Source: a virus | Length of the DNA: 36,671 nucleotides | Direction: 5' to 3' (one strand) | IMG/VR virus record: IMGVR_UViG_3300009788_000208 | Span: 1 to 36,671 of that record | Shown: in pieces, positions 1-8,268 of the stretch | Position numbering within the stretch: position 1 is the stretch's first letter | Layout of the letters: each line of letters begins with the position of its first letter | Program-made: the position numbers and the translations under genes | The notes under the pieces: model-generated | Told to the model about the DNA's origin: nothing | Databases searched by the model: none | Seen by the model: only the letters and a program-made list of their open reading frames with translations

Positions 1-1
1 A

Positions 2-415
2 GCAGCGTTTGAAAACTATGACGTTTGGCGCATGTACGCCGATCCCCCGTACTGGCAAGCCTGGGTCGCCAAGTGGGCCGGTGAATTTGGAGAAGATAGG
101 GTCGTGGAGTGGTGGACGAACCGCCGCAAGCCTATGACATTCGCCCTTGAAGCGTTCAATACATCGATCAAAGCTGGCGACATATCACACGACGGGAACG
201 ACAGATATATCAAACACATCGGCAATGCTCACCGCCACGATTTGCCCATGCTTGACGAACAAGGGAAAGCCATGTGGCTGATACGAAAAGACCGCTCTGA
301 TTCTCCGTACAAGATCGATCTTGCAATGGCGGGCGTCTTGTCTTGGGAAGCATATAACGATGCAATCACATCGGGCGTCAACAACGAGGGAATGCCTGGC
401 GTGATTCAACTCTAG
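2..415 (+). CDS. terL: Terminase large subunit, C-terminal end (5' truncated by window)
   Basis: The frame is open from base 2 and no start is inside the window, so only the last 137 residues are seen. The fragment begins with a segment reading YDVWRMYADPPYW, which is typical of the nuclease half of phage large terminases. Large terminases are ATP-driven motors that bind the portal, pump DNA into the prohead and cut the concatemer. The position directly before a portal gene supports the call. The stop is TAG at 413-415, and the portal ribosome binding site follows at once. If this TAG were read as sense, the frame would run about 40 codons into the portal gene in a wrong frame, so here TAG acts as a real stop. 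Confidence 0.88.
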   Translation, partial: AAFENYDVWRMYADPPYWQAWVAKWAGEFGEDRVVEWWTNRRKPMTFALEAFNTSIKAGDISHDGNDRYIKHIGNAHRHDLPMLDEQGKAMWLIRKDRSDSPYKIDLAMAGVLSWEAYNDAITSGVNNEGMPGVIQL

Positions 416-423
416 GAGAATCT

Positions 424-1836
424 ATGCAACTAGCCAATTGGGCTCGCGGCATTTATGCGGCTGGCCTTGAAGTATTGCGAGGGCGCAACGAGTTTGACGG
501 AGACGATCTGTTTTCATCCACACCGACCGGCGGCGTACCAGTAAACCAAAACTCCGCACTTCAACTGACAATCTTCTGGGCATGTGTCCGGTATATCTCT
601 GGCTCAGTGGCTGGTTTGCCTTGGGGTCCACATGAAGTCACAGGTACGGGTGGTCGCCGAGCGCTAAGAGATCATAGGCTATGGACGACTTTGCACCACA
701 TGGCAGCTCCGGGAGTCGCGGCAAACACCTGGCGCGAGGCTATGTTGTGGGGCGCCCTGATAAATGGAAACTCTTATTCAAGGATAACCAGAGACGGTCT
801 GATATTCATTGATGAGGCTGTCAGGGTCATGAAGCTGGAGAATGGCCAGCTTGCCTATGAACTACCCATGACGAGAGAGATCATCTTATCACCTGATATG
901 TTCCATCTTCGCGGTCCGTCGCGGGATGGCTATACGGGTCTATCAGTAATAGCCGCTGAACGTGAGTCGATCGGACTGGGCCTTGCAGCTCAGACCTATG
1001 GGGCTTCTTTCTTTGGTGCAGGCAGTCATGTCGGCGGGGTATACGAGACCGCCAAAGACATGACGACAGGTCAACTAGCAGACCTGAGACAACAGATCGA
1101 AGAGGACAAAGGAGCGAGGCGAGCGCACCGACCCCGCATCCTGACCAACGGCATGAAGTATGTCTCCGATACCATCCCGCCCCAAGACGCTGAATATCTT
1201 GAGGGCCGCAAGCATACCGACCGACAGATGGCCGCCATGTTCTTAGTCCCGCCTCATAAAGTTGGGATTGAAACCGGGTCAACGTCCTTTGCTTCTAGGG
1301 AACAGGCCGCCATCGAGGCCGTCATTGATTGCCTGATGCCCTGGGTTTTGCGGATGGAACAAGAATCAAACATGAAACTGCTCACTGAAAGAGAGCGGGC
1401 CAACGGTCAATTTACTAAGATGAACCTTGACGGGCAACTCAGGGGTGACACGAAGACACGCCCCGAGGGGTACAAGGTCAAGATTCGAGCGGGTGTCATG
1501 ACCCCGAATGAAGCCCGAGCCATGGAGAACATGGACTCTCTGCCAGCCGGTGACGATCTTCTAGTTGCTAGAGATATCGTTCAACTCGACAAAGTTGGCG
1601 ACCTGGCCGACTCACAGATAAGTAAGAACACCGCGCCCGCTGCCTTTGCTCCACTGGTTGCCGATGCCGTTGCTTGCATCAAGACAAGGGCGGCACAGGA
1701 TAGGAAGAGGGATAGGCCACCCGATAAAACCATAGAGTTTGCGAGGCTCAAGCTGGAGCCTTTAGAGGAAGCCCATCAACTTGCGGGGCTTCCTTTTGAT
1801 TTGGAAGACCTTATTCAACAGGGAGTGAAAGAATGA
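424..1836 (+). CDS. Portal protein, HK97 type
   Basis: The product is 470 residues, a usual length for HK97-family portals. These form the dodecameric ring at one capsid vertex through which DNA enters and leaves and to which terminase and neck proteins attach. Sequence features include the early segment QLTIFWACVRYISGSVAGLP, a middle region around residues 250-290 with EGRKHTDRQMAAMF and VPPHKVG typical of this family, and a charged C-terminal tail. The start ATG has AGGAG six bases upstream. The gene lies between terminase and protease and overlaps the protease start by four bases (ATGA), which implies translational coupling. Confidence 0.93.
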   Translation: MQLANWARGIYAAGLEVLRGRNEFDGDDLFSSTPTGGVPVNQNSALQLTIFWACVRYISGSVAGLPWGPHEVTGTGGRRALRDHRLWTTLHHMAAPGVAANTWREAMLWGALINGNSYSRITRDGLIFIDEAVRVMKLENGQLAYELPMTREIILSPDMFHLRGPSRDGYTGLSVIAAERESIGLGLAAQTYGASFFGAGSHVGGVYETAKDMTTGQLADLRQQIEEDKGARRAHRPRILTNGMKYVSDTIPPQDAEYLEGRKHTDRQMAAMFLVPPHKVGIETGSTSFASREQAAIEAVIDCLMPWVLRMEQESNMKLLTERERANGQFTKMNLDGQLRGDTKTRPEGYKVKIRAGVMTPNEARAMENMDSLPAGDDLLVARDIVQLDKVGDLADSQISKNTAPAAFAPLVADAVACIKTRAAQDRKRDRPPDKTIEFARLKLEPLEEAHQLAGLPFDLEDLIQQGVKE

Positions 1837-2633
1837 ACTGGTATGAGATCAAGGCAGCACACGAAGATACGGCCGAAGTTTGGATCTATGATGAGATCGG
1901 TGAGAGCTTTTGGGGTGAGGGCGTAAGCGCTAAGACGTTCAATAAAGAACTTAGTGAAATAACTGCGCCCAATATTGATTTACATATCCACAGTCCGGGT
2001 GGCATGTTCTTTGAGGGCCAAGCGATGCATGCAGCAATATCGCGCCACCCTGCGAAAGTCACGACCATTGTTGATGGCCTTGCCGCTTCGGCGGCGTCTC
2101 TTGTAGCCCTAGCCGGTGATGAGGTTGTCATGGCCGATGGTGCATACATGATGATTCATAACGCCTGGAGTCTTGCTATGGGCAATGCTTCTGATCTTCG
2201 AGATTCGGCAGACCTGTTAGATAAGATTGACCAGACACAGCAAAACACATATCAACGCAAGTCCGGTCAAGCCCTCTCAGCCATCCAAGACGCTATGGCA
2301 GAAGAGACTTGGTTCACCGCTTCAGAGGCGGTCGAGTTCGGCCTTGCAGACCGGGTTGAAGAGGGCTTGAAAGCAGCGGCGATGACAATTACGCCTGAGA
2401 TCGCGGCGCGGTTTAAGAATATGCCGAGAGGCTTGACGCCTGAGAAACCACACCAGATCGAGCCCGATGGTGAGATTCCAGACGATGCCAGGTATATCCA
2501 AGTTGTTGTGAACCAAACGCATCCAACACCGCCCGGCGCGGGCGAGACAAATAGCGATGGCGCATCGCAAAAAGAAGAAAACCAACCATACGATTTAGAG
2601 CTTGAACGCATAAAGCTCAGAAAGAAGGAATAA
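1833..2633 (+). CDS. ClpP-like prohead (head maturation) protease
   Basis: The 266-residue protein shows a ClpP/crotonase-fold serine protease domain in residues 1-185. The catalytic serine lies in GLAASAAS (about Ser86), the histidine in MMIHNAW (about His109), and a HSPGG turn sits near residue 55. In HK97-like phages this enzyme cleaves the scaffold or delta domain of the capsid protein during maturation. The tail after residue 190 is Pro- and charge-rich and may be a scaffold-like extension or a self-cleaved piece. It starts in the ATGA overlap with the portal gene, and its TAA overlaps the ATG of the capsid gene. Confidence 0.92.
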   Translation: MNWYEIKAAHEDTAEVWIYDEIGESFWGEGVSAKTFNKELSEITAPNIDLHIHSPGGMFFEGQAMHAAISRHPAKVTTIVDGLAASAASLVALAGDEVVMADGAYMMIHNAWSLAMGNASDLRDSADLLDKIDQTQQNTYQRKSGQALSAIQDAMAEETWFTASEAVEFGLADRVEEGLKAAAMTITPEIAARFKNMPRGLTPEKPHQIEPDGEIPDDARYIQVVVNQTHPTPPGAGETNSDGASQKEENQPYDLELERIKLRKKE

Positions 2634-3808
2634 TGTCACTTAGCTATCAAGCGATTTCTGATCAGATAATCGATCTAGAAACGCAACAGCGCGACATCGT
2701 TGTGGAAGGTGAAACGCCTAGCAACGAAGATCGCGACCAGATCAAAAAGCTTGAAGGGTCGCTTGACATCTTGAGAGCACAGAAAGACTTTGCCCACAAA
2801 GACGAGGTTGAAGCGGCCAAGAAAACCGTAACGCCTATCGTCGGCAACAAGGGCGAAGAGTTAGACTTTCGCACCATGGCAAAGGGAGACGAGTACGATA
2901 TTCAGTTCTTCCGTTCTGCCAAGCACAGAAAGACTCCCGAGAAACACATCAAGGAAGCGCGGGCGGCTTTGCAGTCAGATGCGACGCCTGGCTCTATCCT
3001 TGTTGATGAGGAGTGGAGCGCGGTTGTAGAGAAAGTCCGCTTCGAGCGGAACTTCATGAGGTCAGTCGGGGCCAAGGTCATCACGACCTCGACCACTCAC
3101 AACATCCCGGTACTGACCGCACTCGGTACGGCTGCAATCGTCGGAGAGAGAACGGCCTACACGACCGGGGATGTCACATGGGAAAACGTCGTGCTCAATG
3201 CCTACAAGCTGACTCACAAGACTCCGGTCTCCGAGGAACTTCTGGCTGATGCGGCTTACGATGTCGCTGGTGAACTTGCCGAGGCGATCGGTCTGACTCT
3301 GGCCGCGGGGGAAGAGCAGTTGTTCCTCACCGGCACAGGTTCAAGCGAGCCGACCGGTATCTTCAACAAGACGGCCGATAAGACTGTTGCAGCCGCGGCC
3401 GCCGTGACCAACGATGAGTTGATCGACATTGTGTACGGTCTGCCTCGTCACTACAGGCGCGAGGCCATTTGGGCTTTCAACGACTTAACTGTTGCTGAGA
3501 TCGCCAAGGCCAAGCTCACCGTGACGACTTCCGGTACGCTGCCTTCCTTCTGGAGCGATTCAGAACGCGGCGAGCCGTCCAGACTGTTGGGCTTTCCGGT
3601 TGAGACCAGTTCCAACATTGCCCAGCTTGGAACTGGCAATAAGTTTGTCTGTTTCTTCAATCCTCTCTTCTATCTGATCGGCGAACGTGGTCCGATCAAC
3701 GTGAAGAGGTTGCAGCTCGACGAGCATAGCGACACATTCGCATGGAACCAGCGCATCGATGGAAAGCCGCTGGATGAGAATGCGTTCTATGTCGCGAAAA
3801 ACAACTAG
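2633..3808 (+). CDS. Major capsid protein, HK97 fold
   Basis: The protein has 391 residues. Residues 1 to about 100 are charged and helical (LETQQRDIVV, KKLEGSLDIL), matching the scaffolding delta domain that the upstream protease would remove. The rest has the HK97 pattern: SILVDEEW at the start of the mature region, then HNIPVL, TPVSEELLADA, GEEQLFLTGTGSSEPTGI and a C-terminal SDTFAWNQRIDG. It builds the icosahedral shell. The start ATG overlaps the protease stop (TAATG). The stop is TAG at 3806-3808, and reading through it would add only ten residues. Confidence 0.95.
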   Translation: MSLSYQAISDQIIDLETQQRDIVVEGETPSNEDRDQIKKLEGSLDILRAQKDFAHKDEVEAAKKTVTPIVGNKGEELDFRTMAKGDEYDIQFFRSAKHRKTPEKHIKEARAALQSDATPGSILVDEEWSAVVEKVRFERNFMRSVGAKVITTSTTHNIPVLTALGTAAIVGERTAYTTGDVTWENVVLNAYKLTHKTPVSEELLADAAYDVAGELAEAIGLTLAAGEEQLFLTGTGSSEPTGIFNKTADKTVAAAAAVTNDELIDIVYGLPRHYRREAIWAFNDLTVAEIAKAKLTVTTSGTLPSFWSDSERGEPSRLLGFPVETSSNIAQLGTGNKFVCFFNPLFYLIGERGPINVKRLQLDEHSDTFAWNQRIDGKPLDENAFYVAKNN

Positions 3809-3837
3809 ATAGTAGTCAACAAAAAAGGAGCAGGGGA

Positions 3838-4086
3838 ATGAAAGTCATCTTTTTGCAAGAGTTCAATTCGTCGCAACAAGGCTTTGATGAGGGTCAGGTT
3901 TGTGAAATGACCCCCAAGCAGGCCAAGCCATTCATCAAGGATAAGATCGCGAAGAAAGCGACCAATGCAGAAGTCAAGGCAGCCGAAGAGGCGGCAGAAA
4001 AAGCCAAAACCGATGCCGAAGCTGCCAAGGACGCGATGATCGGCGATGTCGAAGAGGAAGAAAAACCAGAGGAAGATGACAAGTAA
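3838..4086 (+). CDS. Small acidic protein downstream of capsid, unknown function
   Basis: This 82-residue protein starts with a short beta-like segment (MKVIFLQEF) and a stretch containing FDEGQVCEM, then an Ala/Glu/Lys-rich probable helix of about 35 residues, and ends in a very acidic tail. A strong AAAAAGGAG site precedes the ATG. Small proteins with a similar opening often occur between capsid and connector genes in phages, so a head-associated or connector role is possible. I recognise no defined family. It is translated with the head genes. Confidence 0.75.
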   Translation: MKVIFLQEFNSSQQGFDEGQVCEMTPKQAKPFIKDKIAKKATNAEVKAAEEAAEKAKTDAEAAKDAMIGDVEEEEKPEEDDK

Positions 4087-4111
4087 TCCCTTGCATTAGG
4101 AGGGAGGCAAT

Positions 4112-4870
4112 ATGCCCATAAACGAAGATCGCAAGTATGTCCTAGCCTTGGCTAACGCATCCGGTACCGCTGATCGTAATGGCGCGATTGTGGACATGAG
4201 CCAGATCGAAGAGATTGATATCGTTGTCAATGTCGGAGTCGTGGCGCCTGGAGCGGTGACACGCATCAGGGTCGACAGTGATTCCGATTCCGCAATGGCT
4301 TCTCCGCAAGAGATTGATGGAGCCAGCATGGATATCGAGGATGACGATGATGGACAAGTGTTCGTTATCCCGATTCAAAACCCGCCCGAGCGGTATGTCC
4401 GTTTGGTCGTTGACAAGGACGGGGCCAACGCTTGCGAGGAAAGCGCCAATTATGTGCTTGCCAAGTTTGGCCGGACGCCGCAAGAGTCAGCCGTGGCCAA
4501 CGTGATGAACATTGACACGATTCATCAATGGCCGTCAGTCGGTACAGGCGCAAGCGCGTCGCCGTCAGTGTCTGTGTCCTTGTCGCCGTCGCTCTCGGCC
4601 AGTTCGTCCGAGTCGAGATCGTCAAGCGCGTCAACTTCGCCGTCGTCGTCTGTCTCATTGTCGCCGTCAGCGAGTCCGAGTTCGTCTTCGAGTCCGAGTT
4701 CTAGTGCATCGGTTTCCGAGTCTCGAAGTGTCTCGCTCAGCCCGAGTGCTTCGGAGTCCAGATCGCCCTCGGTGTCAGAATCGAGATCGGTTTCGCTCTC
4801 ACCGAGCGCGTCAGATTCGCCGTCAGCGAGTCCGTCACTCTCACCGAGCGCGTCGCCTAGTCCATCTTAA
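4112..4870 (+). CDS. Putative head decoration or fibre protein with C-terminal Ser/Pro repeat
   Basis: Residues 1 to about 146 form a globular, beta-rich domain (KYVLALANASGTADRNGAIV, VFVIPI, RYVRLVV). The gene position right after the capsid genes suggests a decoration, fibre or similar surface protein. From residue 147 to the end at 252 the sequence is almost purely Ser, Pro, Ala, Val and Leu, with units such as SVSLSPS and SPSASES. Serine is encoded by all six codons, so the pattern is kept at the protein level and is not simple DNA slippage. Two other structural genes in this window carry the same kind of tract. The start has AGGAGG upstream, and a hairpin terminator follows the stop. Function is inferred from position only. 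Confidence 0.8.
   Translation: MPINEDRKYVLALANASGTADRNGAIVDMSQIEEIDIVVNVGVVAPGAVTRIRVDSDSDSAMASPQEIDGASMDIEDDDDGQVFVIPIQNPPERYVRLVVDKDGANACEESANYVLAKFGRTPQESAVANVMNIDTIHQWPSVGTGASASPSVSVSLSPSLSASSSESRSSSASTSPSSSVSLSPSASPSSSSSPSSSASVSESRSVSLSPSASESRSPSVSESRSVSLSPSASDSPSASPSLSPSASPSPS
4550..4867 (+). repeat. Ser/Pro/Ala/Val low-complexity repeat tract 1
   Basis: This tract encodes residues 147-252 of the decoration-like protein. The degenerate unit is S-x-S-(L/V)-S-P-S with inserted SESRS pieces. DNA units such as tcgccgtcagc recur but are not exact copies. It matches tracts at 11683-12165 and 14808-14930 in style and in unit sequence. Confidence 0.95.
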
Positions 4871-4889
4871 CGAAAATCAGATTGCATCT

Positions 4890-4924
4890 GGCCCCTCCGG
4901 GGGCCGGGTGTTGTCTTGTTTTGA
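4890..4924 (+). terminator. Likely intrinsic terminator or attenuating hairpin
   Basis: A six-base-pair GC-only stem, GGCCCC with GGGGCC, closes a TCCG loop at 4890-4905. A T-rich stretch with several T pairs and a TTTT at 4919-4922 follows. It lies between the first Ser/Pro-repeat gene and the next structural gene and would lower expression of the accessory block relative to the capsid. The T tract is interrupted by G, so termination may be partial. Confidence 0.55.
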
Positions 4925-4933
4925 GGAAGTGAA

Positions 4934-5845
4934 ATGGCAGATATAGATCAAGAAGCTCAGGCCCCAGATGGAACAGACTTTACCCGGACCCTTGAGGATT
5001 TAGGAGATGGTAGTCACGCGCCCGGACAAGTCCTTTACCTCAGAAAGACAGACGGAACATATGTCGAGGCCGCGGGCAATGCTGACGGCTCTCTGATCCT
5101 ATCTGACCGTGGCCACCAAGTAGCTTTAGGTAACGTCGCAGGGGAAAAAGCGTTTCATCTTGCAGGCAGGCGCGATGGTGGCTCAACAGCCAACCTGGAA
5201 GACCTGACCGAGACTGGCATGGACGTTTTGCCTAGACCGGCAGGGGCGACGATTGATCTTGTATTTGCCAGTGGTGATGATGATGTTGCGGGAAGTGGCG
5301 TTCAAGTCGTCGAGATTGAATACCTTGATATAAATGGAGACGAACAGCAACTGCAATGCAATAGCAACGGGGGGACTGTCGCAGATGTAGGCGGCGGTAC
5401 TATCTATGATGTACAGTGGATGCATGGACAACAGATTGGCGGTGGAGCTCTTGGCATAGCGGCTGGCAATATAACACTTCTGAATCAAGGAGATAACGCA
5501 ATTGTCTATGAACGAATAAACGCGGGTGGGAATCAATCTCTGACAGCCCGGTATAAGGTGCCAAGAGCAAAGAAAGGGCTAGTCACGGGATGGGATGCCA
5601 GCGCGATCACGAGGAAGGTTGACTTTAGACTGAGGGCAGATGTGGACAGATTCAGCCGCGCTTTGCAGACAGGCGTTTTCAATTTTCAAGCGGTAGAAGT
5701 TTTAGAGCAAGTGGCTAGCGGTTGGCTTCCGTTCGACCCGCCGCTTTTGATGCCCGCACTGTCAACTGTGAAAATATCCGCGATCAGTTTCGCCGGAGCA
5801 GGTGATGGCGGCGGGAATTTCTCTATCACCTTGATCGACGATTAA
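4934..5845 (+). CDS. Putative virion structural protein, unknown
   Basis: The product has 303 residues. It is Gly- and Asp-rich with many short beta-like segments (DGTYVEAAGNADGSLIL, GATIDLVFASGDDD, FNFQAVEVLEQV), the style of phage surface or fibre proteins. No signal peptide or membrane segment is visible. A RBS (GAGGAAGTGAA) precedes the ATG. It sits between the first Ser/Pro-repeat protein and the glycosyltransferase genes. I do not recognise a family, so the structural call rests on composition and neighbourhood. Confidence 0.65.
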   Translation: MADIDQEAQAPDGTDFTRTLEDLGDGSHAPGQVLYLRKTDGTYVEAAGNADGSLILSDRGHQVALGNVAGEKAFHLAGRRDGGSTANLEDLTETGMDVLPRPAGATIDLVFASGDDDVAGSGVQVVEIEYLDINGDEQQLQCNSNGGTVADVGGGTIYDVQWMHGQQIGGGALGIAAGNITLLNQGDNAIVYERINAGGNQSLTARYKVPRAKKGLVTGWDASAITRKVDFRLRADVDRFSRALQTGVFNFQAVEVLEQVASGWLPFDPPLLMPALSTVKISAISFAGAGDGGGNFSITLIDD

Positions 5846-5868
5846 CCAACAACCCTGGAGAGGAAAAG

Positions 5869-6660
5869 ATGATAACCACAAGCGTAATTATTCCAGCTCG
5901 TAATGAGCAATACCTAGAACGGACAATCGATTCACTTCTAAACAATGCCCGAGGCGAGATAGAGGTTCTGGTCGTCCTTGATGGCTACTGGCCTCACATA
6001 ACGATAGACGATAAGCGGGTCAAGTACATCCACAAAGGCAAGGCAGAGGGGATGCGCCCGGCCATCAATTCAGCCGCCGCCATCGCTCAAGGCGAATACT
6101 TATTGAAGACCGACGCGCATTGTCTATTCGATCAGGGCTATGATGTTAAACTGGCCGCTGACATGAAGGACAACTGGATAGTTGTACCGAGGCGCCACCG
6201 GCTCGACGCTGAGAATTGGTGCATTGATAACGGAGGCCGTGAACCTGTCGACTATATGTACCTCTCGTCGGATCTTCACGGCAAGATATGGAACCGACCC
6301 GACCTGGCAGACAAAATGATAGATGATCTCATGTCGGCTCAAGGCTCTTGCTACTTTATAAAGCGCGACTATTTCTATGAGCTAGAGCTGCTTGACGATG
6401 TGAGCTATGGCAACTTCTGGTCTGAGTTCCAAGAGGTGGGCTTGAAGTGCTGGCTATCTGGTGGGGCCGTCAAGGTCAACAAGAGAACCTATTATGCCCA
6501 TCTTCACAAGAAAGATCGCGGCTATGCTATGGGGGGCTCGCAGAAACAGATAGCATCCGCCCAGGTCGAGAAATGGAGAGAGTTCAAGGCGGCATGGCCC
6601 AAGCAGACTCTACCGCTTGAGTCGTTGATTCAGAAGTTTGGGCCGGTGCCGACATGGTAG
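5869..6660 (+). CDS. GT2-family glycosyltransferase
   Basis: The 263-residue protein opens with TSVIIPARNEQYLERTI, the nucleotide-sugar-binding start of GT-A fold family 2 enzymes, then VLVVLDG. A DxD-like metal site reads TDAH at about residues 81-84. The middle and C-terminal parts have AQGSCYFIKRDYF and FQEVGLKCWLSGG, as expected for an acceptor-side region. Such enzymes move a sugar from a nucleotide-sugar to an acceptor. It lacks membrane segments, so it should be cytoplasmic. It is paralogous to the N-terminal half of the interrupted protein at 9028-10776 (shared PARNE, VVLDG, DAHC and KTWLSGG-type motifs). RBS GGAGAGGAAAAG. Its substrate is unknown; virion proteins are a reasonable guess from context. 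Confidence 0.85.
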   Translation: MITTSVIIPARNEQYLERTIDSLLNNARGEIEVLVVLDGYWPHITIDDKRVKYIHKGKAEGMRPAINSAAAIAQGEYLLKTDAHCLFDQGYDVKLAADMKDNWIVVPRRHRLDAENWCIDNGGREPVDYMYLSSDLHGKIWNRPDLADKMIDDLMSAQGSCYFIKRDYFYELELLDDVSYGNFWSEFQEVGLKCWLSGGAVKVNKRTYYAHLHKKDRGYAMGGSQKQIASAQVEKWREFKAAWPKQTLPLESLIQKFGPVPTW

Positions 6661-6905
6661 ACAAAAAGATAATAAAAGAAGATATGGGCGACATGGGGAT
6701 GTTGGAAAAGCCGCCCTATGACTGGATACCGAACGCAGAGATTAAAGAGATTTCAGACACGAACGACAAAAAGATGCAAGAGATAATGTCCGGTCAGCCC
6801 GCGGAAGACGGTGTATATGTTGAGGTAGATATTGATCATCATACATTGCAGGTTTTGTTAGAAGAAATAATCATGCTACGACGCGGCGATGTGTCTTATG
6901 GCTGA
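6654..6905 (+). CDS. Small hypothetical protein
   Basis: This gene encodes 83 residues, charged and without Cys or membrane segments. It overlaps the end of the glycosyltransferase gene by seven bases (ATG inside GACATGGTAG), so it is probably translationally coupled. The N-terminal half is Lys/Asp/Met-rich; the C-terminal half (VYVEVDIDHHTLQVLLEEI) looks like a strand followed by a helix. I recognise no family. Confidence 0.6.
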   Translation: MVDKKIIKEDMGDMGMLEKPPYDWIPNAEIKEISDTNDKKMQEIMSGQPAEDGVYVEVDIDHHTLQVLLEEIIMLRRGDVSYG

Positions 6906-7080
6906 CCCAATCTGCGAGTATCGAGCAACGCCACACGATAGCCCAAGCATCAGCATATACGCAGATGATGGCTCTGGAGTGAAGTCTGGAGATTGGCGAC
7001 AAGATCACGTTTGCGGTAAGGGTTTGTTTGATAGCATTTCTTCCTGGTGCTATGGGTGTCCAGACATGGAGAAGAAATGA
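6898..7080 (+). CDS. Small Cys-containing hypothetical protein
   Basis: The 60-residue product has four Cys (in PICEY, HVCGKG, and SWCYGC), which could bind a metal. An in-frame ATG nine bases earlier (6889) would add three residues, and no clear ribosome binding site separates the two options; I use 6898. It overlaps the preceding gene and ends in an ATGA overlap with the glycosyltransferase-like gene at 7077. Another Cys-rich small gene also stands right before the second glycosyltransferase gene (8816-9034). Confidence 0.55.
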   Translation: MADPICEYRATPHDSPSISIYADDGSGVKSGDWRQDHVCGKGLFDSISSWCYGCPDMEKK

Positions 7081-7787
7081 ATGACCTCACGGCCGTCTTC
7101 TACACCTCCAATTTCATGACCGGTCACTTCATTGAAAAGGTCAAAGAGCATACCTTGAAAGTTATCGGAGACTGTCCTCTGATCTCCGTGTCACAAAAGG
7201 AGATGGACTTCGGAGAAAACATCTGCATCGGTGACGTTGGCCGCTCACACCTGAACATCTACCGGCAAATCTTGATCGGGGCGAAAGCCGCAAAGACCAA
7301 ATACATAGCACTAATCGAAGATGACATACTCTACCATCCGTCGCACTTTATAGAGAAGCGGCCTAGCCCCGGTCATTTCCTCTACGACATGAACAAGTGG
7401 AGCATATTCACCTGGACTGATCCGCCCATGTTTTCACTTCGCAGGCGCAAGGTCGTCAATCATGTCATCTCAGAGACGTCATTGATGATCGAAGCCATGG
7501 AAGAGCGATTCGACCGGTATGACTGCCTGGACTTTGGAACCGATGACAGAGTCCCGAAGCTTGGTTATTGGGGCGACCCTGGCCGGTATGAACAGTATCT
7601 TGATGTGACAGTCAGGCCCACAGAAGAGTTCTACGCCACCGCGCCCGGTATCGTCTTCACCCATCCAGAAGCATACGGTTTCACCTCCAGGGGCAAGCGC
7701 AAGGCCCTGGCCAACGAGAAGTCAGATTGGTTGCCCGATTGGGGTACGGCTGATGAGGTCATGAGGGAGTATTATCATGGCAGATGA
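7077..7787 (+). CDS. Glycosyltransferase-like protein (second family)
   Basis: I chose ATG 7077 because it has GGAGAAGAA upstream and forms an ATGA overlap with the preceding stop. That leaves 236 residues. The key segment is KYIALIEDDILYHPSHF, with an acidic EDD triad that resembles the metal site of GT-A enzymes. The same segment, as FCEHDVLYHPSHF, is found in the C-terminal half of the protein at 9028-10776, so these are paralogous domains. A C-terminal FTHPEAYGFTSRGKRK follows. A sugar-transfer role is inferred from the motif and the adjacent GT2 gene. Confidence 0.7.
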   Translation: MNDLTAVFYTSNFMTGHFIEKVKEHTLKVIGDCPLISVSQKEMDFGENICIGDVGRSHLNIYRQILIGAKAAKTKYIALIEDDILYHPSHFIEKRPSPGHFLYDMNKWSIFTWTDPPMFSLRRRKVVNHVISETSLMIEAMEERFDRYDCLDFGTDDRVPKLGYWGDPGRYEQYLDVTVRPTEEFYATAPGIVFTHPEAYGFTSRGKRKALANEKSDWLPDWGTADEVMREYYHGR

Positions 7788-8268
7788 AGCAGGCACCCAC
7801 CTAGCCATTCTATTGAAATGCTTTGAGCTTGGTGACGGCCCTATCCTCGAAATGGGGACTGGACAATTCAGCACCCCGATACTTGACATGATGTGCAAGC
7901 GGCGTCAAAAGAGGTGGATACTATCGCTTGAGAATGACCCGGAATGGTACGCGATAAATAAGGCCAAATACGAGAGCGACTACCACAAGTTTATGTTTGT
8001 CCAGGATTGGGATGCCCCCCCGATAATGGAAACTCATTGGGGCCTAGTCCTGATAGACCATAAGCCCGCGTTAAGGCGCAAGACAGATATAGTGAGGCTC
8101 AAGCATCGGGCTCATTACATCTTGTGCCACGACTCAGAGCCAGAGATTGAACGGTTTTATCGGTGTGACCGGGCATATCCACACTTTAAATATCGGTATG
8201 ACTATGAAGAATGCGAACCGTTCACGACAGTATTGAGTAATTTTTCTAACCTTGGAGAGTTGAGATGA
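7777..8268 (+). CDS. SAM-dependent methyltransferase-like protein
   Basis: The 163-residue protein contains ILEMGTGQFSTP near residues 24-35, matching the glycine-rich SAM-binding motif I of class I methyltransferases. The segment LSLENDPEW fits motif II with an acidic residue after the second strand, and LVLIDHKP could be the end of strand four. It overlaps the preceding gene by 11 bases and the next by four. With the neighbouring methyltransferase-like gene it may modify a sugar or protein made by the glycosyltransferases. The substrate cannot be read from sequence. Confidence 0.65.
   Translation: MADEAGTHLAILLKCFELGDGPILEMGTGQFSTPILDMMCKRRQKRWILSLENDPEWYAINKAKYESDYHKFMFVQDWDAPPIMETHWGLVLIDHKPALRRKTDIVRLKHRAHYILCHDSEPEIERFYRCDRAYPHFKYRYDYEECEPFTTVLSNFSNLGELR

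Noticed and set aside
4365-4658. Open frame on the - strand across a Ser/Pro repeat
   Set aside because: It is a mirror of low-complexity coding DNA on the + strand, has no ribosome site and codes a biased Arg/Thr peptide.
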